Assembly: GCF_017498505.1 (NCBI RefSeq)
Contig: NZ_CP071798.1
Coordinates: forward strand, 3,831,501-3,895,500
Length of the DNA stretch: 64,000 bases
Source: Sporosarcina sp. Te-1
Lineage (GTDB): Bacteria; Bacillota; Bacilli; Bacillales_A; Planococcaceae
Direction of reading: 5' to 3'
Position 1 is the stretch's first letter, and each line of letters begins with the position of its first letter. Both the position numbers and the translations under genes were made by a program. The notes under the pieces are model-generated. The model searched no databases, was not told the origin of the DNA, and saw nothing but the letters and a program-made list of their open reading frames with translations. Positions 17,441-26,721 of this stretch are shown one piece after another.

Positions 17441-17484
17441 CAAAAAAGCCGCCCTCGTTCAACACAACGTTGAAGAAAGCGGCT
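17441..17484 (-). terminator. Riboswitch expression-platform terminator
   Basis: Between the TPP aptamer and tenA, AGCCGC (17479-17484 on the minus strand) pairs with GCGGCT (17447-17452), with an inner TTCAAC/GTTGAA stem, followed by six T. This is an intrinsic terminator placed for TPP-dependent attenuation of the thi operon. Confidence 0.85.
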
Positions 17485-17524
17485 CGCAAATCAGGCGGAA
17501 TATCCCCTAGGAAGACGTGCGAAT

Positions 17525-17616
17525 CCACTTCCCTACGCTGGTATAATCCAGATCAGGTTCGAAGGGTCCGTGTATGTATACACGTCTCAGTCTTTATCAA
17601 AGACTCCCCTAGTGGT
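17525..17616 (-). promoter_or_regulatory. TPP riboswitch aptamer (THI box)
   Basis: On the minus strand the conserved THI-box blocks GGGGAGTC, GACTGAGA, ACCCTTCGAACCTGATCTGG and CCAGCGTAGGGAAG appear in the right order, closed by a CCACT/AGTGG stem. The aptamer binds thiamine diphosphate. Together with the downstream terminator it should switch off tenA-thiM-thiD-thiE-thiW when TPP is plentiful. Confidence 0.96.
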
Positions 17617-17640
17617 CTATCCTTTTTAGTTTTCACCATC

Positions 17641-17668
17641 ACTATAACATAGTTTCCGAGTTTATCAA
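17641..17668 (-). promoter_or_regulatory. Promoter of the thiamine operon
   Basis: On the minus strand TTGATA (17663-17668) and TATAGT (17641-17646) are separated by 16 bp. The transcript would start about 17634, just before the aptamer. Confidence 0.7.
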
Positions 17669-17686
17669 GTGGGGCAAAGAACCCGG

Positions 17687-18235
17687 TCATTTACCATTCG
17701 GATTGCCGGTGTCCGAACTGACACAGAGAAAAATAACATCAGCATTACTTCGGTTGTACCAATAATGCGATTCCTGTGCACTGTAAAATAAGGATTCCCC
17801 TTTTGCTAACTCACGCTGGTTTCCTGAAATTTCAACTGACAAGACGCCTTCCAGTACGAAGACAAACTCCTGCCCGGCATGGATGATTGGCTGTCCGCCA
17901 TCTTCGCCGGGTTTTAGTATCACACGCATGGGCATGAAATCTGGCGAATGAAAACCGGGCGCCAAATTTTGATAATGGATGCCATAGGAGGCGATCCGTT
18001 CAAACATAAAGGAACTTCCTGTTTGTTCTGGAATTACTTCTTCAAAAAAGTGGGCGGGACTGACATGGAGGACAATCGCTATTTTCTTCAACGATTCGAG
18101 TGTAGCTGATGATTTTCCCAGTTCGAGCTGTGATAGGAAACTAATGGAGAAGCCGGTTGCATCCGCAATTTCCTTCAATGTCAGATTTTTTTCCTTCCTG
18201 ATGGATCTAATCTTTTGTCCGAGTTCATTCATCAT
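17687..18235 (-). CDS. XRE-family regulator with C-terminal cupin domain
   Basis: A 182-residue protein: helix-turn-helix at about residues 5-60 (LTLKEIADATGFSISFLSQLELGKSS) and a cupin_2 barrel at about 105-175 (GQEFVFVLEGVLSVEI). Such proteins are usually repressors whose cupin binds a small effector. It is divergent from an MHS transporter and OCD-family enzyme; a perfect 10-bp-arm palindrome between them (18321-18343) is the likely operator. The start could be either of two adjacent ATGs. The effector is presumably the transported compound or its product. Confidence 0.87.
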   Translation of the reverse strand: MMNELGQKIRSIRKEKNLTLKEIADATGFSISFLSQLELGKSSATLESLKKIAIVLHVSPAHFFEEVIPEQTGSSFMFERIASYGIHYQNLAPGFHSPDFMPMRVILKPGEDGGQPIIHAGQEFVFVLEGVLSVEISGNQRELAKGESLFYSAQESHYWYNRSNADVIFLCVSSDTGNPNGK

Positions 18236-18284
18236 GCAAGTCGCATCCTTTATATCGGAATAAATGTAAAATAAATATTCTATA

Positions 18285-18343
18285 TTGACAGACTACTGTT
18301 TGTTGATTAAGATTATAACAAAATTGAAGTAACACTTCAATTT
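18285..18343 (+). promoter_or_regulatory. Sigma-A promoter with palindromic operator at the transcription start
   Basis: TTGACA (18285-18290), 17-bp spacer, TAAGAT (18308-18313). From 18321 the perfect inverted repeat AAATTGAAGT-AAC-ACTTCAATTT (arms 18321-18330 and 18334-18343) covers the predicted start of transcription, the classic position for a repressor. The XRE-cupin protein encoded divergently is the likely binder. Confidence 0.85.
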
Positions 18344-18367
18344 ACGATGAACTTAGGGGGGAAGTTT

Positions 18368-19696
18368 GTGGAGAAAAGGGATATGAGACGGGTATTGATC
18401 GCAAGTCTAGTCGGGAGCTCCATCGAATGGTTCGACTATTTTCTTTACGGGACAGTAGCGGCTCTAGTCTTCAATACGATGTTTTTTGTTTCGGAAGATC
18501 CATCGATCGGTTTAATACTAGCTTATGCATCGTTTGCTTTATCATTTTTTATCCGTCCGCTCGGGGGAGTTATTTTCAGTCATATCGGAGATAAAATCGG
18601 ACGCAAGAAAACACTTGTTTTGACGTTAAGCCTTATGGGTATCGCGACGTTCGGAATGGGGCTTTTGCCGACCTACTTTGCGATCGGCATTTGGGCACCT
18701 ATTCTTTTAATAACGCTCCGGCTTATTCAGGGCTTGGGTATCGGAGGCGAGTGGGGAGGCGCCATGCTGCTCGCTGTTGAATATGCTCCAAAGGAAAAGC
18801 GCGGTTTTTTTGGATCCGTGCCGCAAATGGGCGTCACGATTGGAATGGTGCTAGGGACGTTAGCACTGTCTATCATGACACTTCTTCCGGAAGATGCTTT
18901 CATGAGCTGGGGATGGCGAGTGCCGTTCCTGTTAAGCTCCTTGCTCGTTGTATTTGGTCTTTGGATCCGTAAAGGCATTGAAGAGACGCCATCATTTCGG
19001 GAAGTGCAATCAAAAGGATCGATACCTAAAGTGCCTGTTGTGGATACATTCAAATACCATTGGCGTGAAGTATTGATTGCGATCGGTGCAAAAGTTGTCG
19101 AGACGGCGCCGTTCTATATTTTCGGGACGTTTGTCGTTTCCTATGCGACTCAACATGTAGGTCACTCAAACAATGAAGTGCTCATGGCTGTCATGGTCGC
19201 AACTATTATTACAACGATCTTAATTCCGCTGATGGGGCGCCTGTCTGATAAGGTGGGCAGAAAGCCGCTCTACGTGTATGGAACTATCGCGATGGGACTC
19301 TATGCGTTTCCGTATTTCTGGCTGTTGCATCAAGGTTCCAACACGATGATGTTCATTGCCACAATCGTTGGACTTGGCATTATCTGGTCGCCGATTACGG
19401 CAGTCCTTGGAACGATGTTTTCGGAAATCTTCTCGGCTGAGGTCAGATATACAGGCATTTCGCTTGGTTATCAAATAGGAGCCGCATTGGCCGGAGGGAC
19501 GGCACCTTTGATTGCCACGGCGTTGCTTCTGAAGTTCAACAATTCGTATGTGCCGGTTGCTTTGTATATCATTTTTACCGCTGGGGTGTCGCTGCTTGCC
19601 ATTTGGGCAGTGCGGGATCGGAAAGACCAGCACTTGGATGAAATAAATGCTGTTCCCACGGAAAAGACAACGATTGGCACTAAAGAGTTCAGCTAG
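18368..19696 (+). CDS. MHS-family metabolite:proton symporter
   Basis: GTG at 18368 is preferred over an ATG at 18347 because AGGGGGG precedes it by 6-7 nt and the upstream codons overlap the leader. About 442 residues, 12 membrane segments, the MHS opening SLVGSSIEWFDYFLYG and MFS motif GDKIGRKK, plus LIQGLGIGGEWGGAMLL. MHS members carry proline, betaine, shikimate, alpha-ketoglutarate and other organic acids. Its partner, an OCD-family enzyme 21 bp downstream, hints at an amino-acid-like substrate. Confidence 0.88.
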   Translation: MEKRDMRRVLIASLVGSSIEWFDYFLYGTVAALVFNTMFFVSEDPSIGLILAYASFALSFFIRPLGGVIFSHIGDKIGRKKTLVLTLSLMGIATFGMGLLPTYFAIGIWAPILLITLRLIQGLGIGGEWGGAMLLAVEYAPKEKRGFFGSVPQMGVTIGMVLGTLALSIMTLLPEDAFMSWGWRVPFLLSSLLVVFGLWIRKGIEETPSFREVQSKGSIPKVPVVDTFKYHWREVLIAIGAKVVETAPFYIFGTFVVSYATQHVGHSNNEVLMAVMVATIITTILIPLMGRLSDKVGRKPLYVYGTIAMGLYAFPYFWLLHQGSNTMMFIATIVGLGIIWSPITAVLGTMFSEIFSAEVRYTGISLGYQIGAALAGGTAPLIATALLLKFNNSYVPVALYIIFTAGVSLLAIWAVRDRKDQHLDEINAVPTEKTTIGTKEFS

Positions 19697-19717
19697 AAGG
19701 AAAGAAGGAGGGGTATC

Positions 19718-20713
19718 ATGATTACAATGAATGAAGCGCAAATAATGGAAATGTACGGCATGGAAGAAGCCGTTCAAGATGTAGCAGACGTGCTCCATTC
19801 ACTTGCGGCCGGAAAGGTGGAAAATCCGCCACGCACAGTCATTGAGTTCCCTGAGCGAGGTGCATCCATTCTTTATATGCCTTGCGCGGACATAGCCGAG
19901 GGGATCGCGACAAACAAAACTGTATCCATATTCCCGGGAAATCCCAAGGCCAATGGGATGCCGACGACGCAGGGCGTTATCTTAGTCACAAATGCTAAAG
20001 ACGGACGGCATCTTGCCCTTCTGAATGCATCCTATTTAACGAGACTGCGGACCGGTGCTATGACAGCTTTGGCCACAGATCGTCTAGCAAAAACCAATGC
20101 GTCTGTTCTATGTGCAATTGGAACTGGGGGAATGGCGTATGAACAAGTTCTCGGTGTTCTTGCCGTCCGTTCCATAAAGGAAATCCTGCTCGTTAATCCG
20201 ACCGAATCAAAAGCAAGGACATTCGCAGAACGGTTGCGATCCGAGGGCAGGGTTGGGGATGATGTAACCATCGAGATAATAAAAGACGTAGGAGATGCTG
20301 TCCGCCGTGCTGATATTATCAACTGTGCAACCCGGTCAACGACACCGGTTTTCGACGGGGCAGCCATACAGCCCGGCACTCATGTAAACGGTGTCGGTTC
20401 CTATTTGCCTCATATGCGGGAAGTCGATGAAACATTCATTCTTCAATGCTCAAAAATTGTAGTAGATGATTTGCATGGTGTGCAAGAGGAAGCGGGTGAA
20501 CTGATCCATGCCAATCGACAGTCGGACTGGTCGTTCGACAACCTGCATGGAGAACTTGTCCATCTGGTCACAGGGCAAATCAAAGGCCGCGAACTGGAGA
20601 ATGAAATCACTTTCTTCAAATCAGTCGGTGCTGCATACTTCGACCTCGCCGTCGCCAAAGGGGTTTATCGGAAGGCGGAGAAAGAAGGTCTTGGCGTGAT
20701 TGTCGGTATCTGA
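19718..20713 (+). CDS. Ornithine cyclodeaminase/mu-crystallin family protein
   Basis: A 331-residue protein with ribosome binding site AAGGAGGGG. The NAD(P)-binding motif AIGTGGMA is near residue 137, the substrate-binding region has KTVSIFPGNP and TRLRTGAMTALA, and VNGVGSY is near residue 220. Members act as ornithine cyclodeaminases, alanine dehydrogenases or ketimine reductases; the exact reaction cannot be read. It forms a two-gene operon with the MHS transporter under the XRE-cupin regulator, suggesting use of an imported imino or amino acid. Confidence 0.87.
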   Translation: MITMNEAQIMEMYGMEEAVQDVADVLHSLAAGKVENPPRTVIEFPERGASILYMPCADIAEGIATNKTVSIFPGNPKANGMPTTQGVILVTNAKDGRHLALLNASYLTRLRTGAMTALATDRLAKTNASVLCAIGTGGMAYEQVLGVLAVRSIKEILLVNPTESKARTFAERLRSEGRVGDDVTIEIIKDVGDAVRRADIINCATRSTTPVFDGAAIQPGTHVNGVGSYLPHMREVDETFILQCSKIVVDDLHGVQEEAGELIHANRQSDWSFDNLHGELVHLVTGQIKGRELENEITFFKSVGAAYFDLAVAKGVYRKAEKEGLGVIVGI

Positions 20714-20720
20714 ACAAGAG

Positions 20721-20750
20721 AAAACGGCCTTCGAGGGCCGTTTTTTTTTT
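20721..20750. terminator. Bidirectional terminator
   Basis: AAAACGGCC-TTCGAG-GGCCGTTTT followed by a long T run; a shorter T run exists on the minus strand. It separates the OCD gene from the convergent peptide transporter operon. Confidence 0.9.
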
Positions 20751-20788
20751 GACAAACATGATAATCATAACCGAATACACTTTTTTTG

Positions 20789-21820
20789 TTAAAATAAAGC
20801 TTCCTCAAATCCTTTTGCTTGGATTGTACCTCTTTCTATCTCCTCAACAAAATGACAAGCGGCTTCGTGTCCTGCTGTCATCCCTCCATGTTTTTTCAGC
20901 ACAGGAACGTCGGTTTTGCATTTGGCTTGCGCAAATGGACAACGCGTATGGAATCGGCAGCCAGACGGTGGATCAATCGGCGACGGTACATCTCCGGTCA
21001 GGACAATATGTTTTTTCTCTCGAGTAGGATCCGGAACAGGGATAGCTGAGAGCAACGCCTTCGTATAGGGATGTTTTGAACTATCAAATATTGAATATTT
21101 ATCACCAATTTCTACGATTTTCCCTAGGTACATGACGATGACACGATCCGATATATGTCGAACAACGCCAAGGTCATGGGAGATAAATAAATAGGTCAAT
21201 TGAAATTCTTTCTGTAACTCTTCCAGAAGGTTCAACACCTGCGCTTGAATGGATACGTCCAATGCTGAGACTGCTTCATCGCAAATGATCAGTTTTGGAT
21301 TGACTGATAAGGCACGGGCGATGCCGATCCGTTGTCGTTGTCCGCCCGAAAACTCGTGTGGATAGCGATCAGCTTGGTATTCATTTAACCCTACGGTCTC
21401 CAGAAGTTCAATAATACGCTTTCGTCTGTCTTTGGCGGGCAGCACCTTCTGGATTGTCATCGCCTCATCCAATACATCGGCTACTGTTTGCCGTGGATTA
21501 ATGGAAGCATAAGGGTCTTGAAAAATGATTTGCAAGTCTTTTCGATGTTTTTGCATGCCCCGCTTGGATAAGGTCGTCAGTTCTTCACCGTTGAAGACGA
21601 CAGACCCTTCAGTCGGCTCCTCGAGTCGAAGAATGGCTCGGCCGGTTGTTGATTTACCGCAGCCGGATTCTCCTACGATACTGACCGTTTCCCCTTCGTA
21701 AATGGTGAAGCTTATATCGTCGACAGCCTTCACATAATTGACGGTACGGCCCATCATGCCGCCTTTAATCGGAAAATACTGTTTCAGTCCTTCGACCTTC
21801 AGCAATTCTTTTCTCACCAT
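20789..21820 (-). CDS. Oligopeptide/dipeptide ABC transporter ATPase (OppF/DppF type)
   Basis: A 343-residue ATPase: Walker A GESGCGKST (about residue 50), signature FSGGQRQRIGIARAL, Walker B LIICDEAVSALD and the C-terminal oligopeptide_C domain with its Cys motif CRFHTRCPFAQAKC. It energises peptide uptake at the inner face of the membrane with its OppD-type partner. The ATG at 21820 has a strong GGAGGTGAT 6-8 nt upstream, yet lies 56 nt inside the preceding gene; the overlap is unusually long. Confidence 0.92.
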   Translation of the reverse strand: MVRKELLKVEGLKQYFPIKGGMMGRTVNYVKAVDDISFTIYEGETVSIVGESGCGKSTTGRAILRLEEPTEGSVVFNGEELTTLSKRGMQKHRKDLQIIFQDPYASINPRQTVADVLDEAMTIQKVLPAKDRRKRIIELLETVGLNEYQADRYPHEFSGGQRQRIGIARALSVNPKLIICDEAVSALDVSIQAQVLNLLEELQKEFQLTYLFISHDLGVVRHISDRVIVMYLGKIVEIGDKYSIFDSSKHPYTKALLSAIPVPDPTREKKHIVLTGDVPSPIDPPSGCRFHTRCPFAQAKCKTDVPVLKKHGGMTAGHEAACHFVEEIERGTIQAKGFEEALF

Positions 21821-22817
21821 AGACCATCACCTCCGATTCGCCTTCCCATTTCTCAGAATAAATCCAGCAACGGACATCATTTCCTTCCCGATCCTTCAGT
21901 AAATCCGGAAGATCTTGCTTGCATAGCTCAGTCGCAGCTGGACACCGCGGTGCAAAGCGGCAGCCGATCGGCATGTCTTTGGGGTTCGGTACATTGCCGC
22001 GGATCGGTTCCAGTTTTTTAAGTTCTATATCATGCCGTGGCAATGAATTTAGCAAGCCAATTGTATATGGATGCTTTGGTTTTTGAAATAATGTCTGAAC
22101 ATCCGAATACTCGACGACCTGCCCGGCATACATGACCGCTACAAAATCACAAGTTTCCGCAACGACTCCCAAGTCATGCGTAATCATAATGACTGACATA
22201 CCAAGACGCTTCTGCAACCCTCGAATTAAACCGAGTATCTGAGCTTGTATGGTAACATCCAATGCAGTCGTCGGCTCATCGGCAATCAAGATCTCCGGAT
22301 TGCAGGCAAGTGCCATGGCAATCATGACCCGCTGTCGCATGCCGCCTGACAGTTCATGCGGATACTGCTTCACTCGCTTATCAGGAGATGGGATTCCGAC
22401 AAGCTTTAACAATTCGACGGAACGAAGCAGCGCCTTTTTTTTCGACAAGTTCTGGTGCTTTATAATGGATTCACTTATTTGCTGGCCAACCGTAAAAACA
22501 GGATTCAAGGATGTCATGGGCTCCTGAAAAATCATAGAGATGGTATTGCCTCTCAAATCACGCATCTTTTTGTCTGAATATGACAAAATGTTTTCCCCTT
22601 TGAACAGTATCTCGCCGCTTTTAATTTTCCCGTTGGTTGCCAATAGTTTTAGGATGGAAAGCGCGGTAATGCTTTTTCCTGAACCAGATTCACCTACAAT
22701 GCCAAGGGTTCCTCCTGCTGGAAGTGTAAAATTGACACCGTCGACCGCTTTGACTTCTCCTTCATCTGTATAGAACGAAGTACGGAGATTCCGTACTTCC
22801 AGTAATGTCTCTGCCAA
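21765..22817 (-). CDS. Oligopeptide/dipeptide ABC transporter ATPase (OppD/DppD type)
   Basis: A 350-residue ATPase starting at TTG. Walker [10 protein letters not shown], signature [15 protein letters not shown], Walker [12 protein letters not shown] and the Cys motif [14 protein letters not shown] are present. The last 18 codons overlap the start of the OppF-type gene in another frame and encode a tail (about residues 333-350) that looks like an extension beyond the usual end of the family, possibly from loss of an earlier stop. Confidence 0.92.
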   Translation of the reverse strand: MAETLLEVRNLRTSFYTDEGEVKAVDGVNFTLPAGGTLGIVGESGSGKSITALSILKLLATNGKIKSGEILFKGENILSYSDKKMRDLRGNTISMIFQEPMTSLNPVFTVGQQISESIIKHQNLSKKKALLRSVELLKLVGIPSPDKRVKQYPHELSGGMRQRVMIAMALACNPEILIADEPTTALDVTIQAQILGLIRGLQKRLGMSVIMITHDLGVVAETCDFVAVMYAGQVVEYSDVQTLFQKPKHPYTIGLLNSLPRHDIELKKLEPIRGNVPNPKDMPIGCRFAPRCPAATELCKQDLPDLLKDREGNDVRCWIYSEKWEGESEVMVYGEKRIAEGRRTETVFSD

Positions 22818-22841
22818 GTTGGCACCCCACTTTCGCTTAAA

Positions 22842-23783
22842 TTAATTCAAATCAATCCGCTTGTTCAACAGTCGATACGAAATATCGACTAGCAGATTGA
22901 CGAATACGAATAAGAACGAAATGATGAGAACGGTCCCTTGAACAATCGGAAAGTCCCTAGTCCGAATGGCATCAATAGTCAAGCGTCCCATTCCGTTTAT
23001 AGCAAAGATGTGTTCCGTCAATACCGCTCCGCCAAGAAAACCGCCGAATTCAAGTCCGACGACTGTGATGACAGGAATCAAAGCGTTCTTAAGCGCATGA
23101 CGATAAATGACAATTCGCTCGCTCATCCCTTTTGCCCGGGCTGTACGTATATAATCCTGCCCGATCACCTCAAGCATGGACGATCTTGTCATCCGTGCGA
23201 TAATAGCGGCGCCTCCTGTGCCGAGAGTAACGACCGGCAAAAGGACTTGCCGCCAATCATCTCCCCACCCGGACGCACGCATTTTCATGAAGTCCGGCAA
23301 CCACTCAGGTCCGATTGCAAACCACTGGATGAGCATGAGGCCAAACCAAAAATTTGGCATGGACAGGCCGAACAAGGCGATGAGCATGATTGTAATATCC
23401 GACCATGTATAATGTCGCACTGCTGAAATGATGCCAGCGATCAATCCAATAAATACGGCAAGGATCGTGGCATAAAAGGAGAGTTCGACAGTCGTCCAAA
23501 ATCTGACCTTAATTTCGTCCATCACGGGACGCCCGCTTCGGATTGAGTTTCCCAAATCCCCTTGTACTACATTTTTCATATAGTTGAAATATTGGACGGG
23601 CGCTGGTTCATTCAGCCCTAACTTTTCCCGGATCTGTTCCACCGTTTTTGGGGAAGCTCCTTCACCCGCAATGATTTGGGCGGGATCTCCCGGTATTAAA
23701 TACATTAACGAAAAGACGAGAATGGAGACGCCGATCAGAACTGGAATTGTCTGGAGCAGGCGCCTAATAATAAATTTTGTCAT
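22842..23783 (-). CDS. Peptide ABC transporter permease (OppB/DppB type)
   Basis: A 313-residue protein with six membrane segments and the EAA-loop region ARAKGMSERIVIYRHALKNA. The N-terminal MTKFIIRRLLQTIPVLIGVSI and LMYLIPGDPA are typical of DppB/OppB. AGGAGGGG precedes the ATG. Forms the membrane channel with the OppC-type permease encoded just upstream. Confidence 0.93.
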   Translation of the reverse strand: MTKFIIRRLLQTIPVLIGVSILVFSLMYLIPGDPAQIIAGEGASPKTVEQIREKLGLNEPAPVQYFNYMKNVVQGDLGNSIRSGRPVMDEIKVRFWTTVELSFYATILAVFIGLIAGIISAVRHYTWSDITIMLIALFGLSMPNFWFGLMLIQWFAIGPEWLPDFMKMRASGWGDDWRQVLLPVVTLGTGGAAIIARMTRSSMLEVIGQDYIRTARAKGMSERIVIYRHALKNALIPVITVVGLEFGGFLGGAVLTEHIFAINGMGRLTIDAIRTRDFPIVQGTVLIISFLFVFVNLLVDISYRLLNKRIDLN

Positions 23784-23797
23784 TTTGAAGCCCCTCC

Positions 23798-24691
23798 TTA
23801 CTTTTTCATTTTCGGATCGAGTGCATCTCTCAATCCATCTCCAAAGATATTGAATGCCAATACAACGAGAACGATCATGATTCCAGGAAATAATACGAGA
23901 TGCGGCGCCTCTCTCATGTAGGCGCGACCCTCACTCAGCATCGCTCCCCATTCGGGAGTCGGCGGCTTCGCACCCAAACCTAAAAAGGCAAGACCGCTGG
24001 CCGTCAAAACAGCAGTAGCGATGCGAAGAGTCAATTGGACAATAATAGGTGATAGGACGTTCGGCAAAATATGCTTAAAAATGATCCTTCCGTCGGATGC
24101 TCCCAGCGCTTTCACGGCATCGATATATTCGAGCTTGCGGACCGAAAGGGTGGAACCCCGAACAACTCGGGCAAAGGTTGGTACAGAAAATACACCGACT
24201 GCAATAATGACATTTGTTAAACTGCCGCCAAGTACAGATACAATAGCAAGCGCGAGCAAGATTCCCGGAAAGGCAAGAAGCACATCCATTGTCCGCATAA
24301 TGACTGTATCCAATATGCCGCCGTAATAACCTGAAATGATGCCGAGAAAGACACCGATCACTCCCCCAAGTGCAACGGATAAAAAACCGACTTTCATCGT
24401 AATGGCCATGCCGTGGATAATTCGAGTGAAGATATCACGTCCATAATTATCCGTACCAAACCAATGCTCCGCAGATGGCGGTTGGAGTTTAATTGAAATT
24501 TGAGTTGCATTTGGGTCGGCTGTCGTGAAATAAGGACCAAACAGTCCAGTCAGAATAAAAAAAAGAATTAATGCCCCGCCGACGACGGCCGCCTTGTTTT
24601 TACGAAGCCTTCGCCAAAATCCCTTGTATGCTTCCACTCTCGGGCTGGAACGCTTTTGCCCAAAGTCCGCAGCAGGCGTTTGTTGAACCAT
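23798..24691 (-). CDS. Peptide ABC transporter permease (OppC/DppC type)
   Basis: ATG at 24691 follows GGGGGAAGGTG and is preferred over one at 24724. The 297-residue protein has the OppC N-terminal region (FWRRLRKNKAAVVGG), GPYFTTADPN, HWFGTDNYGRDIFTRI and the EAA loop VKALGASDGRIIFKHILPNV. It is the first gene of the four-gene leftward operon. Confidence 0.93.
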   Translation of the reverse strand: MVQQTPAADFGQKRSSPRVEAYKGFWRRLRKNKAAVVGGALILFFILTGLFGPYFTTADPNATQISIKLQPPSAEHWFGTDNYGRDIFTRIIHGMAITMKVGFLSVALGGVIGVFLGIISGYYGGILDTVIMRTMDVLLAFPGILLALAIVSVLGGSLTNVIIAVGVFSVPTFARVVRGSTLSVRKLEYIDAVKALGASDGRIIFKHILPNVLSPIIVQLTLRIATAVLTASGLAFLGLGAKPPTPEWGAMLSEGRAYMREAPHLVLFPGIMIVLVVLAFNIFGDGLRDALDPKMKK

Positions 24692-24718
24692 GATGAACAC
24701 CTTCCCCCAGATTTTTGT

Positions 24719-24780
24719 AACCAATCAGTTGGTAGATTAGTTGGTTTACAGTAGCATAACACGAAAAAGTATTTTGACAA
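24719..24780 (-). promoter_or_regulatory. Promoter and possible operator of the peptide transporter operon
   Basis: On the minus strand TTGTCA (24775-24780), 16-bp spacer, TATGCT (24753-24758). An inverted repeat AACCAA...TTGGTT (24719-24724 and 24741-24746) covers the predicted start and leader, a plausible repressor site. Confidence 0.6.
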
Positions 24781-24936
24781 ACTTAATTTGTTAGTATTTT
24801 TAGTTTATTTTTAATTATTATTTTATGGTTAAAAACTCCTATATTTTAGTATTTGTTCTTCTGTTTCTCTGGTTTAAAAAGGGGATAGGATAAATTTATC
24901 GTTACTTTCATACTATATTAATTATTCTGAAATGTA

Positions 24937-25007
24937 TTGTCTATTCAGATTTTGTATGCTATATTGCTTCTAACTATTGCAAATTGAGTAATAGGTTAGT
25001 TTGCAAT
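24937..25007 (+). promoter_or_regulatory. Promoter and palindromic site of the peptide-binding protein gene
   Basis: TTGTCT (24937-24942), 17-bp spacer, TATATT (24960-24965). Just downstream an inverted repeat ATTGCAAA...TTTGCAAT (24976-24983 and 25000-25007) lies over the leader. Confidence 0.6.
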
Positions 25008-25038
25008 ATGTCAATAACACAAATAGGGGGAACTGAAG

Positions 25039-26673
25039 ATGAAGTCAACCGGGAAAGCGAAATGGCTGTTCGTCCTTGTATTGGCCTTTTCAATGATACT
25101 TGCAGCTTGTGCTGGGGGCAGCGGCAATAAATCATCGGAGAAGGAAGAGGGGGACGCATCAATTAATACTTCTGATGAAGGAAAAGGCGAAGGGTTTGAA
25201 GGCGGAGACCTCGTGTTAGCCGTCCTATCGGATGCATCGTCATTGGATCCGGCTGGTTCCAATGATGTACCATCTTCCGTTGTGCAGGCCAATATTTACG
25301 AAACGTTAGTCAATCGTGATGACGACAATAATATCATTGAGGGACTGGCAACAAGTTGGGAAGCTATTGATGACACAACATATGAATTCAAGCTCCGCGA
25401 AGGAGTTACATTCCATGATGGAGAACCATTCAATGCGGAAGCCGTCAAAAAGAACTTGGAGCGGATCCTTGATCCAGAAGTGGCTTCTCCAAGATTTTTC
25501 CTATATGAAATGATCACGGATATAACGGTTAAAGACGACTATACCGTCCAGATTAAAACAGAATACCCATTTGCACCATTGCTAGCCCACTTATCACATA
25601 ATGGGGGAAGCATGGTAAGCCCGAAGTCGATTGAAGCCGATTATGCTGCGATGGAGAACGGGGAAAAATCAGGTTCCGTTATTTCGACAGCCCCTGTCGG
25701 AACGGGCTACTTCAAATTTGATAGTTGGACGCCAGGATCTGAAATCAAATTGGTACGCAATGACGATTATTGGGGAGATAAAGTCCATGTCGAAACTGCA
25801 ACATTCAAAGTTGTACCTGAAAGTGGCACGCGTAATGCCGATCTAGAGACTGGGTATGTGCATATCGCAGATCCGGTCCAGCCAAACGAAGTAGCTGATA
25901 TTAATGCAGGCGATTATGCGAAGGTAAACCAACAAACATCATCCAGCTTGGCATATCTTGGATTCAATACGGAAAAAGAGCCTTTTAACGATCCGAAAGT
26001 GCGTAAAGCCATTTCCATGCTTGTCAATAAGGAAGATATAAGTGAAGGCGTTTATGATGGATTTGGTGTGCTCGCGAAAGGACCGTTGGCCCCAGGCATC
26101 TTTGGTTATCATGAAGATGCGAATCCAGTAGAGTATAATCCGGATGAAGCGAAAAAACTGTTAGAGGAAGCCGGATACGGAGATGGATTTAAAACGTCAA
26201 TCTGGACGAATGACAACCCACAACGTCAGCAAATTGCTGTGTTAGTTCAAGAGGAACTTAAAAAAGTGAATATCGAAGCGGATATTAATGTCATGGAGTT
26301 CGGTGCATATCTTGATAAGACTGCTGCAGGTGAGCATGACATGTTCATCCTTGGCTGGTCAAACTCGACAGGTGACGCTGACTATGGTTTGTATGCCTTG
26401 TTCCACTCATCCCAAAAAGGAGACCCAGGCAATCGTTCCTTCTATGAAAATCCGGAAGTCGACAAACTGCTGGAAGAAGGCCGACGTGAATCTGACCCTG
26501 CGAAACGGATCGAAATTTATAACAAAGTACAGGAACATTTGATTGAAGACGCACCGATGGTCTACTTGATCCATACAGAATATCTTACGGGTGTCAGCAA
26601 TAAAATTAAAGGATTCTCCATTGATACATCAGGTATTTATCAATTGAAAGATGTTCAATTTGTCGAGGAGTAA
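25039..26673 (+). CDS. Peptide ABC transporter substrate-binding lipoprotein (SBP_bac_5)
   Basis: A 544-residue lipoprotein: signal peptide with lipobox LAAC (Cys about 24), a Gly/Ser/Glu-rich linker, then the family 5 binding domain from about residue 55 (LVLAVLSDASSLDPAGSND, FKLREGVTFHDGEPFNAE, LAYLGFNTEKEPFNDPKVRKA). AGGGGG precedes the ATG. It is divergent from the four-gene permease/ATPase operon and completes the transporter. GsiB/DppA-like, so dipeptides or glutathione are possible; the ligand is not determined. Confidence 0.92.
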   Translation: MKSTGKAKWLFVLVLAFSMILAACAGGSGNKSSEKEEGDASINTSDEGKGEGFEGGDLVLAVLSDASSLDPAGSNDVPSSVVQANIYETLVNRDDDNNIIEGLATSWEAIDDTTYEFKLREGVTFHDGEPFNAEAVKKNLERILDPEVASPRFFLYEMITDITVKDDYTVQIKTEYPFAPLLAHLSHNGGSMVSPKSIEADYAAMENGEKSGSVISTAPVGTGYFKFDSWTPGSEIKLVRNDDYWGDKVHVETATFKVVPESGTRNADLETGYVHIADPVQPNEVADINAGDYAKVNQQTSSSLAYLGFNTEKEPFNDPKVRKAISMLVNKEDISEGVYDGFGVLAKGPLAPGIFGYHEDANPVEYNPDEAKKLLEEAGYGDGFKTSIWTNDNPQRQQIAVLVQEELKKVNIEADINVMEFGAYLDKTAAGEHDMFILGWSNSTGDADYGLYALFHSSQKGDPGNRSFYENPEVDKLLEEGRRESDPAKRIEIYNKVQEHLIEDAPMVYLIHTEYLTGVSNKIKGFSIDTSGIYQLKDVQFVEE

Positions 26674-26682
26674 GAAATTTGA

Positions 26683-26721
26683 AAAGAGATGCTGCCAATA
26701 AGGTGGCATCTCTTTTATTTT
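26683..26721 (+). terminator. Terminator after the peptide-binding protein gene
   Basis: AAAGAGATGCTGCC (26683-26696) pairs with GGTGGCATCTCTTT (26702-26715), followed by TATTTTG. Confidence 0.9.
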
